Assembly (NCBI RefSeq): GCF_000508165.1
Contig: NZ_AYOZ01000011.1
Coordinates: 1-64,000 of the forward strand
Origin: Marinomonas profundimaris
GTDB taxonomy: Bacteria; Pseudomonadota; Gammaproteobacteria; Pseudomonadales; Marinomonadaceae
Direction: 5' to 3'
Length of the DNA: 64,000 nucleotides
Shown here: in pieces, positions 54,391 to 63,032 of the stretch
Position numbering within the stretch: position 1 is the stretch's first letter
Layout: each line of letters opens with the position of its first letter
Notes under the pieces: generated by a model
Told to the model about the DNA's origin: nothing
What the model saw: the letters and a program-made list of their open reading frames with translations, nothing else
Databases searched by the model: none
Made by a program: the position numbers and the translations under genes

Positions 54391-55846
54391 CGCATCAATT
54401 AGCAGTCGCTCACGCCTCAAGCGGTGGTATCAGTCTCTAACGGGGCAAATTCTCATCATCATGGCGCTGGGCGTTGCCAGCGCGCAATTTATCAGTTCGA
54501 CCATTTGGTTGCGTCAGCTCGAATCCGATACAGAAGAAAACGTCCGTGAAGTCTCTAAACACATGGCGTTTCGTATTGCCGCCACCGTCAGTTACTTCAC
54601 CTCTTTACCAACCAATTATCGCCATATTGTGATTGATCAATTGCAAGACATGGGCGGAACGCGTTTCTTTGTGACGCTGAACAAAGAAGAAATCCGCATT
54701 AATAACATTCCCGATTCGCCCCTAAAAGACATAGTGAAAAACGAGGTCGAATCCACGCTTATTAAGCAACTGGGTATTCATGACGCCAAAATAGCCTTTT
54801 CTAGCCCAAGCGACTTACACGTTATCAACAACCAAACACGCCTAGTGGATTTGCCAGAGCGTTGGGGACACCACAGCCTCTTGGTCAAACCTCTGACGCC
54901 GCCGATCATCGTGATTCAGATTCCTATCAACGACAAAGACTGGTTGTATCTTGCCAGCCTCATGCCCGACCCTTACTTTCTCGAAGGCAATTCGGCGCTC
55001 AGTGGCGATCGTTTGTTTTCCATGGCGATGTCCGTTATCACCGTATTACTGCTGACCATTTTTATACTTCGACGCGTCACTCGCCCTTTGGCAACCTTGG
55101 CTCGCGCCGCAGAACGCTTTGGCCAAGGCGACTGGAAGCCAATTAAAGAAGTCGGCAGCGTTGAAGTGCGCAATACCGCCAAAGCCTTTAACGACATGCA
55201 ACGACGCATTCAACGTTACTTAAATGATCGTGAACGATTGTTTGCGTCCATTTCCCATGATTTGAAAACACCGATAACACGCTTACGTTTGCGCGCTGAA
55301 TTGTTAGATGAAGATGACATTCGCGATGCGATGATTCGTGATTTAGAAGATTTGGACATGCTGGTGAAAGGCGCACTGCAAAGCGTAAAAGAAACCGACA
55401 TCCATGAAAACCGCATCGAAGTAAACATTTCTCGAATGCTCAAAGACATGCAATCCACCGCCAATCTGCACGACACTAAATTGACCGTGGTTGGCGAGTT
55501 AGAACACCCTTTCATTGGTAAGCCTCTGGCCATCAAACGCTGTCTTGGCAATCTCGTCGACAATGCGCTGTACTACGGAAAAACCGCCACGGTATACATT
55601 GAAGACAGTGAAGACGAGGTGTGCATTCGCATTTGTGACCAAGGTCCTGGTATTCCGATCGAAAAAATGGACAAGGTCTTTCAACCTTACACTCGCCTCA
55701 CGCCCGACCACTCTGGTCATCCCGGTGGTATGGGGTTAGGGCTCAGTATCGCTCGCAATATTGCCAGAGCACACGGTGGCGAAGTAACGCTGAGCAACCA
55801 CGCCACACAAGGCCTAGAAGCCAAGCTGTGGCTGCCAAGACACTGA
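54380..55846 (+). CDS. gtrS: Sensor histidine kinase (GtrS-like)
   Basis: 488-aa inner-membrane kinase. TM1 is at about 21-42, the periplasmic sensor spans about 43-205, TM2 about 208-228 ('MAMSVITVLLLTIFILRRV'), then HAMP, H-box 'SISHDLKTPITRLRLRAEL' with the phospho-His near residue 293, N-box 'NLVDNALYYGK', G1 'CDQGPGIP' and G2 'GGMGLGLSIARN'. All catalytic boxes are intact. In Pseudomonas GtrS senses 2-ketogluconate/6-phosphogluconate. The ligand here is inferred. Confidence 0.88.
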   Translation: MPTSASISSRSRLKRWYQSLTGQILIIMALGVASAQFISSTIWLRQLESDTEENVREVSKHMAFRIAATVSYFTSLPTNYRHIVIDQLQDMGGTRFFVTLNKEEIRINNIPDSPLKDIVKNEVESTLIKQLGIHDAKIAFSSPSDLHVINNQTRLVDLPERWGHHSLLVKPLTPPIIVIQIPINDKDWLYLASLMPDPYFLEGNSALSGDRLFSMAMSVITVLLLTIFILRRVTRPLATLARAAERFGQGDWKPIKEVGSVEVRNTAKAFNDMQRRIQRYLNDRERLFASISHDLKTPITRLRLRAELLDEDDIRDAMIRDLEDLDMLVKGALQSVKETDIHENRIEVNISRMLKDMQSTANLHDTKLTVVGELEHPFIGKPLAIKRCLGNLVDNALYYGKTATVYIEDSEDEVCIRICDQGPGIPIEKMDKVFQPYTRLTPDHSGHPGGMGLGLSIARNIARAHGGEVTLSNHATQGLEAKLWLPRH

Positions 55847-56101
55847 TCAATCACGACATCTATTACGCGGTGTTTGTGCAAATAAAGCGCAATAAAATCG
55901 ACACCAAAACGCAAGCTTGCAAGACTTCGTTACAATAGGTTGCTCTACTTTACCCCCACTTGTCAGATCCTTTGCTAAATTCTGTTACTCGAACGTACGC
56001 TTATGCTGTATTTCAGCCGGCGACATCGAGACGAATAACGCAATATCAAAACATTCTGATGTATTTGATTGGACGACATAACAATAACAAAGGTTGCTAT
56101 C

Positions 56102-57349
56102 ATGAAAAAAATTGCTTTCGGTTTAACCGCAGTTGCACTATCTCTAGCCGCTACTACAAGCCAAGCTGGCGAAGTAGAAGTTCTACATTGGTGGACATCA
56201 GGTGGCGAAGCCGCTGCGATCAATGTACTTAAACAAGAAATGGTTGACGCTGGCCACACTTGGAAAGACTTCGCAGTCGCTGGTGGTGGTGGTGAGTCTG
56301 CCATGACAGTTCTAAAATCTCGTGCCATTGCTGGCAACCCTCCTTCTGCTGCCCAAATCAAAGGCCCAACCATTCAAGAGTGGGGCGATCTTGGCTTCCT
56401 AACTAATCTTGATGACGTTGCAAAAGCAGGCGATTGGGATGTTATTCTTCCTCAAGTCGTTAGCAATGTAATGAAATACGACGGCCATTACGTAGCCGCT
56501 CCAGTAAACGTTCACCGTGTAAACTGGATGTGGGCAAACCCTGAAGTATTCCGCAAATCTGGCGCGTCTATCCCAACAACTTGGGATCAGTTCATCGTCG
56601 AAGCGAAAAAAATCAAAGCCGCTGGCTTTACGCCTCTAGCGCATGGTGGCCAAGCTTGGCAAGACGCGACTCTATTCGAAGCGATTGCTTTGTCTAAAGG
56701 GTCTAAGTTCTACAACAGCGCTTTCATTGGCTTGTCTGACAAAACACTTCGCAGCAAAGACATGATTGACGTATTTGATACGTTCAAGCAAATGCGCGAA
56801 TTTGTTGATCCAGGTTTCTCTGGTCGTGATTGGAACATCGCTACTTCTATGGTTATCAATGGTGATGCTGCAATGCAAATCATGGGTGACTGGGCGAAAG
56901 GCGAGTTCACCGCCGCTGGTAAGAAAGCCGGTATTGACTATGTTTGTTACCCAGCACCAGGCACAAGCGGTGCGTTCACTTTCAACATTGACTCTCTAGC
57001 CATGTTTAAAGTAGACGGTAAAGACAAACAAGCGGCTCAGAAAGATCTTGCTCGTTTGATTCTTGAACCTAAGTTCCAAGAAACATTCAACTTGAACAAA
57101 GGCTCTATTCCGACTCGTTTGAATATGCCTCGCGGCAAGTTTGACTCATGTGCGCAGTCTTCAATGGACGCGTTCCTAGCAAGCTCAACAACAGGTCAAT
57201 TAGTACCAAGTATGGCTCACGGCATGGCTGTGAACTCTATGGTTCAAGGTGCTATTTATGACGTAGTCACAAACTTCTTCAACGATGACAAAATGACATC
57301 TAAAGAAGCGGTAGACAAGTTGGCTCGCGCTGTTAAAGCAAGCATGTAA
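56102..57349 (+). CDS. gtsA: Glucose ABC transporter periplasmic binding protein
   Basis: 415 aa from the ATG at 56102 (MKKIAFG). A signal peptide ends near residue 22 (SQA). Strong recalled match to Pseudomonas GtsA/GltB: 'VEVLHWWTSGGEAAAINVLK', 'AVAGGGGESAMTVLKSRAIA', 'NPPSAAQIKGPTIQEWG', 'PVNVHRVNWMWANPEVF' and 'MQIMGDWAKGEF'. Delivers glucose (perhaps mannose) to GtsBC. Two hairpins follow it before gtsB. The 255-base gap from gtrS holds no clear terminator. Confidence 0.92.
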   Translation: MKKIAFGLTAVALSLAATTSQAGEVEVLHWWTSGGEAAAINVLKQEMVDAGHTWKDFAVAGGGGESAMTVLKSRAIAGNPPSAAQIKGPTIQEWGDLGFLTNLDDVAKAGDWDVILPQVVSNVMKYDGHYVAAPVNVHRVNWMWANPEVFRKSGASIPTTWDQFIVEAKKIKAAGFTPLAHGGQAWQDATLFEAIALSKGSKFYNSAFIGLSDKTLRSKDMIDVFDTFKQMREFVDPGFSGRDWNIATSMVINGDAAMQIMGDWAKGEFTAAGKKAGIDYVCYPAPGTSGAFTFNIDSLAMFKVDGKDKQAAQKDLARLILEPKFQETFNLNKGSIPTRLNMPRGKFDSCAQSSMDAFLASSTTGQLVPSMAHGMAVNSMVQGAIYDVVTNFFNDDKMTSKEAVDKLARAVKASM

Positions 57350-57353
57350 TACC

Positions 57354-57414
57354 AACTCACTTGCCAAAAACAAGTGAGTTCAAAGCACACGAGGCTGGTC
57401 TTGTGACCAGCCTC
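57354..57414 (+). terminator. Tandem hairpins between gtsA and gtsB
   Basis: First hairpin AACTCACTTG / CAAGTGAGTT (57354-57363 with 57371-57380). Second GAGGCTGGTC / GACCAGCCTC (57391-57400 with 57405-57414) followed by TTCGTTTCT. Both stems are perfect 10-bp. Partial termination or protection of gtsA mRNA is likely. Confidence 0.8.
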
Positions 57415-57445
57415 TTCGTTTCTCCCCTGTAGTGAAGCATCAATT

Positions 57446-58375
57446 ATGAATACTGAAGCCGCCAATTCTGGGTCAGGACAGACTCAGTCAGGACGTCCTG
57501 CACGCCTAAGCTTGGCCGACTGGATGCCGAAAATCGTCATGGCCCCAACGGTGATCGTCACCTTGGTGTGCATTTATGGCTATATGATTTGGACAGCTGT
57601 CCTCTCTTTCACCAATTCTCGCATGTTGCCGTCTTATAATTTTGTCGGCTTTGATCAATATGAACGCCTATTCAACAACGACCGTTGGATTGTGGCACTG
57701 ACGAACCTAGGTATCTTCGGCGGGATGTTCATTGCTATTTGTTTGTTCCTTGGCGTTACGCTGGCCATTTTCTTGGATCAAAAAATTCGCGCTGAAGGCG
57801 CACTCCGTACTATTTATCTTTACCCTATGGCGATTTCATTCATCGTCACAGGTACCGCGTGGAAATGGTTGCTAAACCCAACCAATGGCCTAGAAAAAAT
57901 GATGATTGATCTGGGCTTTGAAGACTTCAGATTCAATTGGCTAGCGGATCCAGACATGGTTATTTACTGTTTGGTTATCGCCGCCGTTTGGCAAGCATCT
58001 GGCTTTGTTATGGCCTTATTCTTAGCTGGTCTGCGTGGTGTTGATGGCGACCTTATTAAAGCAGCACACCTTGATGGCGCGAGCACATTTACAACTTATC
58101 GTCGTATTATCTTGCCGTCGTTGAAACCCGTTTTCTTCAGCGCGCTGGTTATTTTGTCGCACATCGCGATTAAGAGTTTCGACTTGGTGGCCGCGTTAAC
58201 TAACGGCGGTCCAGGGTATTCGTCTGACCTTCCTGCTAACTTCATGTACGCCCATACCTTTACACGTAGCCAAGTGGGCCTAGGTTCCGCTTCTGCCATG
58301 GTGATGTTGGGTTGTGTATTAGCAATCTTGGTTCCTTATTTGTACTCAGAATTGCGAGGTGAACGCCATGAGTAA
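57446..58375 (+). CDS. gtsB: Glucose ABC transporter permease GtsB
   Basis: 309-aa MalF-type inner-membrane permease. First helix about residues 28-50 ('IVMAPTVIVTLVCIYGYMIW'), six core segments, EAA loop 'LIKAAHLDGASTFTTYRRII' near residues 207-226. It follows the hairpins after gtsA and overlaps gtsC by 8 bases. Confidence 0.92.
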   Translation: MNTEAANSGSGQTQSGRPARLSLADWMPKIVMAPTVIVTLVCIYGYMIWTAVLSFTNSRMLPSYNFVGFDQYERLFNNDRWIVALTNLGIFGGMFIAICLFLGVTLAIFLDQKIRAEGALRTIYLYPMAISFIVTGTAWKWLLNPTNGLEKMMIDLGFEDFRFNWLADPDMVIYCLVIAAVWQASGFVMALFLAGLRGVDGDLIKAAHLDGASTFTTYRRIILPSLKPVFFSALVILSHIAIKSFDLVAALTNGGPGYSSDLPANFMYAHTFTRSQVGLGSASAMVMLGCVLAILVPYLYSELRGERHE

Positions 58376-59252
58376 TAACACTGTTGGTCGTAAATCCTCT
58401 GGGCTAGACAAAGTATTTCGTATCGCTCTGTATACCGTTTTGATTGTAGTTGCCTCGTTCTACTTGATGCCATTTGTCGTTATGTTAATTACGTCACTTA
58501 AAGACGTAGAAGAAATACGCACAGGCACATTACTGTCTCTGCCAGCGTCATTGCATTTTGATTCTTGGGCAAAAGCATGGTCTAGCGCCTGTACAGGCAG
58601 TAGTTGTGGTGGTATTTCACCTTACTTCTTGAACTCGTTTCAAATCGTGATTCCAGCCGTGATGATTTCAACGCTGCTTGGTGCGATTAACGGTTACGTG
58701 ATTTCCCTATGGAAATTCCGTGGTAGTGACTTGTTTTTCGCGGCGCTGTTAGTCGGTTGCTTCATTCCATTCCAAGTTATTTTGCTGCCAATGGCTCGTA
58801 CTTTGGGCTGGTTAGGCATTGCGAATACAACCACGGGGTTGGTGTTTGTGCATGTGGTTTACGGTGTGGCGTTTACGACGTTGTTTTTCCGTAACTTCTA
58901 TCAGTCTATTCCAGGCGAATTAGTAAAAGCGGCTCGTCTTGATGGCGCAGGTTTCTTTACTATTTTCTACCGCATTATTTTGCCAGTATCGACTCCGATT
59001 ATCGTAGTAACCGTCATTTGGCAGTTCACGCAAATTTGGAATGACTTCCTCTTCGGTGTGGCATTCTCTGGTTTTGATACTCAGCCAGTAACGGTTGCAT
59101 TGAACAACTTAGTCAACACCAGCTTTGGCGGTAAAGAATACAACGTCGACATGGCCGCAGCCATTATTGCAGCACTGCCGACATTAGCGGTCTATGTATT
59201 CGCAGGAAAGTACTTCGTCCGTGGCTTAACAGCGGGTGCCGTAAAAGGCTAA
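58368..59252 (+). CDS. gtsC: Glucose ABC transporter permease GtsC
   Basis: 294-aa MalG-type permease. I use the ATG at 58368, with GAGGTG seven bases upstream within gtsB. A GTG nine bases earlier is an alternative. Six membrane segments, EAA loop 'LVKAARLDGAGFFTIFYRII' near 187-206. An unusual Cys pair in the first periplasmic loop ('SACTGSSCGGISPYF') is also seen in Pseudomonas relatives. Confidence 0.92.
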   Translation: MSNNTVGRKSSGLDKVFRIALYTVLIVVASFYLMPFVVMLITSLKDVEEIRTGTLLSLPASLHFDSWAKAWSSACTGSSCGGISPYFLNSFQIVIPAVMISTLLGAINGYVISLWKFRGSDLFFAALLVGCFIPFQVILLPMARTLGWLGIANTTTGLVFVHVVYGVAFTTLFFRNFYQSIPGELVKAARLDGAGFFTIFYRIILPVSTPIIVVTVIWQFTQIWNDFLFGVAFSGFDTQPVTVALNNLVNTSFGGKEYNVDMAAAIIAALPTLAVYVFAGKYFVRGLTAGAVKG

Positions 59253-59334
59253 TCGCTATTTAACGAATAATTTACGCTCGTGCCTTTTACCTTTTTCACA
59301 GCACGAGTGATTCGACAAAATTTGGAGTAATAAC

Positions 59335-60444
59335 ATGGCAAACCTCGTCATTGATAATGTTAAAAAAAGCTACGGCAGCACAGAAATTCTAAAAGGCATT
59401 AATATTTCCATCAAAGCAGGTGAATTCCTGATTTTGGTTGGGCCTTCTGGTTGTGGTAAATCGACTCTAATGAATTCGATTGCAGGTCTTGAAGACGTGA
59501 CTGAAGGTCGCATCCTGATCGCGGACAACGACGTCACATACACAAGCCCAAAAGACCGTGATATCGCGATGGTGTTCCAGTCTTACGCTTTGTACCCAAA
59601 CATGACGGTTGAGCAAAATATCTCTTTTGGTTTGGAAATGCGCAAAGTACCAAAAGCAGAACGTGATGTAGAAGTTCAGCGTGTTGCTGATATGTTACAA
59701 ATTGATCACTTGTTAAATCGTAAACCAGCGCAATTGTCTGGCGGTCAACGTCAGCGTGTTGCCATGGGTCGTGCCTTAGCGCGTCGTCCTCAGCTTTACT
59801 TGTTCGATGAGCCTTTGTCTAACCTTGACGCTAAATTGCGCGTAGAAATGCGTACAGAGATCAAGAAGCTTCACAAGAAGCTAGGCACAACCATCGTTTA
59901 CGTAACACACGATCAGATCGAAGCCATGACCTTGGCAGATCGTATCGCGGTCATGAAAGACGGCGAAGTACAACAACTTGGTTCGCCACAAGAAATTTAC
60001 GACAACCCAGCCAACTTGTTTGTAGCGGGTTTCATGGGTTCACCTGCGATGAACTTCATACCGACGAAAGTCGTCGAGAAAGATGGCGTTCCAATGTTGG
60101 AATTGGCAACCAGCACAACCGTTGCTTTGCCATTCCCGAAACCAGAATCGCTAAAAGACTACGTTGGCAAAACCATTTTATTGGGTTTGCGCCCTGAAAT
60201 GATCACCGAGCCTCAGCCGCACAAAGAAGGTCAGCCTTTTGTTACCACGACGGACGTGGAAGTAGAAGTCACAGAGCCAATGGGTGCCGACACAATGATA
60301 CTGACACGTGTTAACGATGCAGAAATCAACTGTCGCTCTAACCCAATGTACCCAGCTGAAGCAGGTTCAATCATCAAGATGATGTTTGATACTTCTAAAG
60401 CCGTGGTATTTGACCAGAAATCAGGTCGTCGTCTCGATCTTTAA
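59335..60444 (+). CDS. gtsD: Glucose ABC transporter ATP-binding protein GtsD
   Basis: 369-aa MalK-type ATPase. Walker A 'GPSGCGKSTLMNSIAGLED', Q-loop 'AMVFQSYALYPNMTVEQN', signature 'LSGGQRQRVAMGRA', Walker B 'LYLFDEPLSNLD', and a C-terminal TOBE region. GGAG precedes the ATG. Last gene of the gts operon, 82 bases after gtsC and closed by a terminator at 60482-60522. Paralogous to AglK in the same window. Confidence 0.93.
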   Translation: MANLVIDNVKKSYGSTEILKGINISIKAGEFLILVGPSGCGKSTLMNSIAGLEDVTEGRILIADNDVTYTSPKDRDIAMVFQSYALYPNMTVEQNISFGLEMRKVPKAERDVEVQRVADMLQIDHLLNRKPAQLSGGQRQRVAMGRALARRPQLYLFDEPLSNLDAKLRVEMRTEIKKLHKKLGTTIVYVTHDQIEAMTLADRIAVMKDGEVQQLGSPQEIYDNPANLFVAGFMGSPAMNFIPTKVVEKDGVPMLELATSTTVALPFPKPESLKDYVGKTILLGLRPEMITEPQPHKEGQPFVTTTDVEVEVTEPMGADTMILTRVNDAEINCRSNPMYPAEAGSIIKMMFDTSKAVVFDQKSGRRLDL

Positions 60445-60481
60445 TTACACAGTTTTATAACGGTTTCGCTGTTTTAAGCAC

Positions 60482-60522
60482 GCCTGTGTCAGAGATTTTG
60501 TCTCTTCCACAGGCTTTTTTTT
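60482..60522 (+). terminator. Terminator of the gts operon
   Basis: GCCTGTG / CACAGGC outer stem with an AGAGA / TCTCT inner stem and an eight-T tract, starting 38 bases after the gtsD stop. Confidence 0.88.
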
Positions 60523-60695
60523 GCCTAAATCTCGTTGTTATTGCACAAATGGTCAAAATTACTGCACAGTCTCTCGAACTTGTCACAAATATGAGATACA
60601 TTTTCATAACTGTAATCAACCAAGCCACTCCATAGTGACCGTTGATTATCACGACTAAATGAACTGACAACTAATATCATGCAAGGGACAAAATC

Positions 60696-62303
60696 ATGAA
60701 ATTACAAAAGCGTTTTATCGCGAACCTCGCCATCACTGGTGTCGCGCTGTCCGTGACGGCCTGTTCTATGATGGGACCACAACAGCCAGATTGGAAAGAA
60801 GACAAAGAATATCGTGTGACGATTTTGCACACCAATGACCATCACGGTCGTTTCTGGCAAAACAGCAAAGGCGAATACGGCATGGCCGCTCGTAAAACCT
60901 TGATCGACAATATTCGTGAAGAAGTGGCGTTAGACGACGGCAACTCTTTGTTGCTTTCTGGTGGCGACATCAACACTGGCGTTCCAGAATCTGACCTTCA
61001 AGACGCTGAGCCTGATTTTCGCGGCATGAACATGCTGAAATACGATGCGATGGCATTGGGTAATCACGAATTCGACAACCCCCTTTCTGTATTGAAAAAA
61101 CAACATGATTGGGCAGGTTTCCCGTTCCTTTCTGCGAATATTTTAGACGCCAAAACAGGCAAGCCATTGTTTGAAGCGTATAAAATTTTCCAAGTAAACG
61201 ATCTAAAAATCGCAGTGATGGGTCTGACCACAGACGATACAGCGAAATTGGGTAACCCTGAATTTTTAGAAGGCATCCGCATTGAGTCACCGATTACGGT
61301 TGCTCAGAAATTGGTGCCTGAACTGCGTAAGAAAGCCGATATCGTTATCGCCGTGACTCACATGGGCCACTACGACAATGGCAACCACGGTGGCAACGCA
61401 CCGGGTGACGTAACCTTGGCGCGTACCGTTCCTGGTATCGACATTGTTGTTGGTGGTCACTCTCAAAACCCATTGTTCCAACCTGACGAGCAGAATGGCA
61501 CTTTAATCCTGCAAGCACACGAATGGGGAAAATACGTTGGCCGTCTAGACTTTGTCTACAAAAATGGCGCCATTGTTTGGTCTGAGTACAAACTGATTCC
61601 AGTTAACTTGAAGAAAAAAGTCAAAGACGCGGAAGGCAATTCCGTACGCGTCTTCATTGAAGATGAAATCGCACAAGACCCAACCATGCTTGAAATGCTG
61701 TCTCCTTACCAAGAAAGAGGACAAACTGAATTAGGCGTCGAAATTGGTTTCTCAAATGATGATTTCATCGGTGATCGTAGTGTGGTTCGTAACCAAGAAA
61801 CCAACCTAGGTAACTTGATCTCTACAGCAATGAGAGAAAAAGTCAGCGCAGACATTGGCGTGATGAACTCTGGCGGTATTCGAGACAACCTTGAAGCCGG
61901 CATCGTGACTTACAAAAGTGTTTTGAAAGTTCAGCCATTCGGCAACATGGTGTCTTATGTTGATTTCACCGCAGCAGAATTAACCGATTACCTTTCGGCT
62001 GCCGCTGCAAAACAAGCGGGTACAGGGGCTTTCGCTCAGTTCGATGGTGTTTCATTGACACTAAAAGACGGCAAAGCAACCAACATCAAAGTAAACGGCA
62101 TGGCCTTAATTTCTGACAAAATGTACCGTATCGCGATGAACAACTACACCGCGTCTGGTGGTGATGGTTACCCTAAAATCACAGAGCATGCGAACTACGT
62201 GAACTCCGGTTACGTGGACGCTGACGTGTTGGTGGAATACATTCAAAACAACTCACCACTTGATGGTGCGAAGTTTGCGCCAACTGGTGCTGTGAAGCGC
62301 TAA
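60696..62303 (+). CDS. nutA: 5'-nucleotidase (UshA/NutA family) lipoprotein
   Basis: Hydrolyses extracytoplasmic nucleotides to nucleosides and phosphate. 535 aa. The N-terminus is a lipoprotein signal with lipobox 'SVTAC' (Cys near residue 23), as in Vibrio NutA. Metallophosphatase motifs in order are 'ILHTNDHHGRF', 'LSGGDINTG', 'ALGNHEFDN', 'VTHMGHY' and 'VGGHSQNPLF'. The C-terminal 5'-nucleotidase domain has 'NSGGIRDNLEAG' and 'NYTASGGDGYPKI'. Single-gene unit. GGGAC precedes the ATG weakly. Confidence 0.93.
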   Translation: MKLQKRFIANLAITGVALSVTACSMMGPQQPDWKEDKEYRVTILHTNDHHGRFWQNSKGEYGMAARKTLIDNIREEVALDDGNSLLLSGGDINTGVPESDLQDAEPDFRGMNMLKYDAMALGNHEFDNPLSVLKKQHDWAGFPFLSANILDAKTGKPLFEAYKIFQVNDLKIAVMGLTTDDTAKLGNPEFLEGIRIESPITVAQKLVPELRKKADIVIAVTHMGHYDNGNHGGNAPGDVTLARTVPGIDIVVGGHSQNPLFQPDEQNGTLILQAHEWGKYVGRLDFVYKNGAIVWSEYKLIPVNLKKKVKDAEGNSVRVFIEDEIAQDPTMLEMLSPYQERGQTELGVEIGFSNDDFIGDRSVVRNQETNLGNLISTAMREKVSADIGVMNSGGIRDNLEAGIVTYKSVLKVQPFGNMVSYVDFTAAELTDYLSAAAAKQAGTGAFAQFDGVSLTLKDGKATNIKVNGMALISDKMYRIAMNNYTASGGDGYPKITEHANYVNSGYVDADVLVEYIQNNSPLDGAKFAPTGAVKR

Positions 62304-62337
62304 GTTAGTCTCATCATCCGTGAATTAAATAACGGAT

Positions 62338-62377
62338 AAAAAAAGCGCCAGTAGAGATTTCTACTGGCGCTTTTTTT
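62338..62377. terminator. Bidirectional terminator after the 5'-nucleotidase gene
   Basis: An 18-bp perfect stem with GCGCCAGTAGA core (62338-62355 with 62360-62377), GATT loop, A7 and T7 flanks. Shared by the convergent exported-protein gene. Confidence 0.92.
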
Positions 62378-62414
62378 GTTTCTTCCGCGACAAAAATGAG
62401 AACAAGAACCGCCG

Positions 62415-62927
62415 CTATTTTTTGTAGGTTAACGACCACGTCAGTGGTGTTGGCAGTTTCTCAGATTCGAGCTTTGCAGTATAAAGTAATTCGTTTTCGC
62501 CGACTTGCTTCCACGTATTCGTACGCTTGCCACGCTCTGATTCCAATATCACCACAACGGAGTCGTTTGTTTGCTGATACGTTCCGAAGATTTCAACGTC
62601 TTCTTCGTCGACTTTAAGCAAGTCCGACTTTGCAGTGACAGAAATCGTATCGGCTTCTGCATCATCGCATTGCCACTGAAATTGTATTTCTTGCAGGCCT
62701 AGTAACCATAGGTTACAGATCTGCGTTTGTTTTTTGAGCACCGGTCTTGCTAACGCGCGAATAAAAAAATTCATTTCTTTCGCCACGTTCTCGACCGCTT
62801 CGTCCAACTTAGCTTGCGTGCTGTCTGCGTCTTGCAGCACCCACTTGCCATCGAAGTCGACACCAGCCGCCTGCACACCTGAACTGAGCGCCACACTTAA
62901 TACACCAACACCAATCAGTTTGTTCAC
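62415..62927 (-). CDS. Small exported protein of unknown function
   Basis: 170 aa starting at GTG 62927, with AAGGAG seven bases upstream. The frame extends further up, without support. A signal peptide covers about residues 1-20 ('KLIGVGVLSVALSSGVQAA'), then a mature part opening 'VDFDGKWVLQDADST', a short helical stretch, and alternating strands toward the C-terminus. Two cysteines (in 'QICNLW' and 'WQCDD') could form a disulfide. I do not recognise the family. A periplasmic beta-rich fold is likely. Confidence 0.65.
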   Translation of the reverse strand: MNKLIGVGVLSVALSSGVQAAGVDFDGKWVLQDADSTQAKLDEAVENVAKEMNFFIRALARPVLKKQTQICNLWLLGLQEIQFQWQCDDAEADTISVTAKSDLLKVDEEDVEIFGTYQQTNDSVVVILESERGKRTNTWKQVGENELLYTAKLESEKLPTPLTWSLTYKK

Positions 62928-63032
62928 CTTGCTTCTCCTTATTTTTATTGTCCCCTGATAATCGCAAAGAAGCAGCGCAAAGTAAGGCGCAAAAACGCGC
63001 ACAATGACTGACATTTAGCGCCAAAAAACGGA

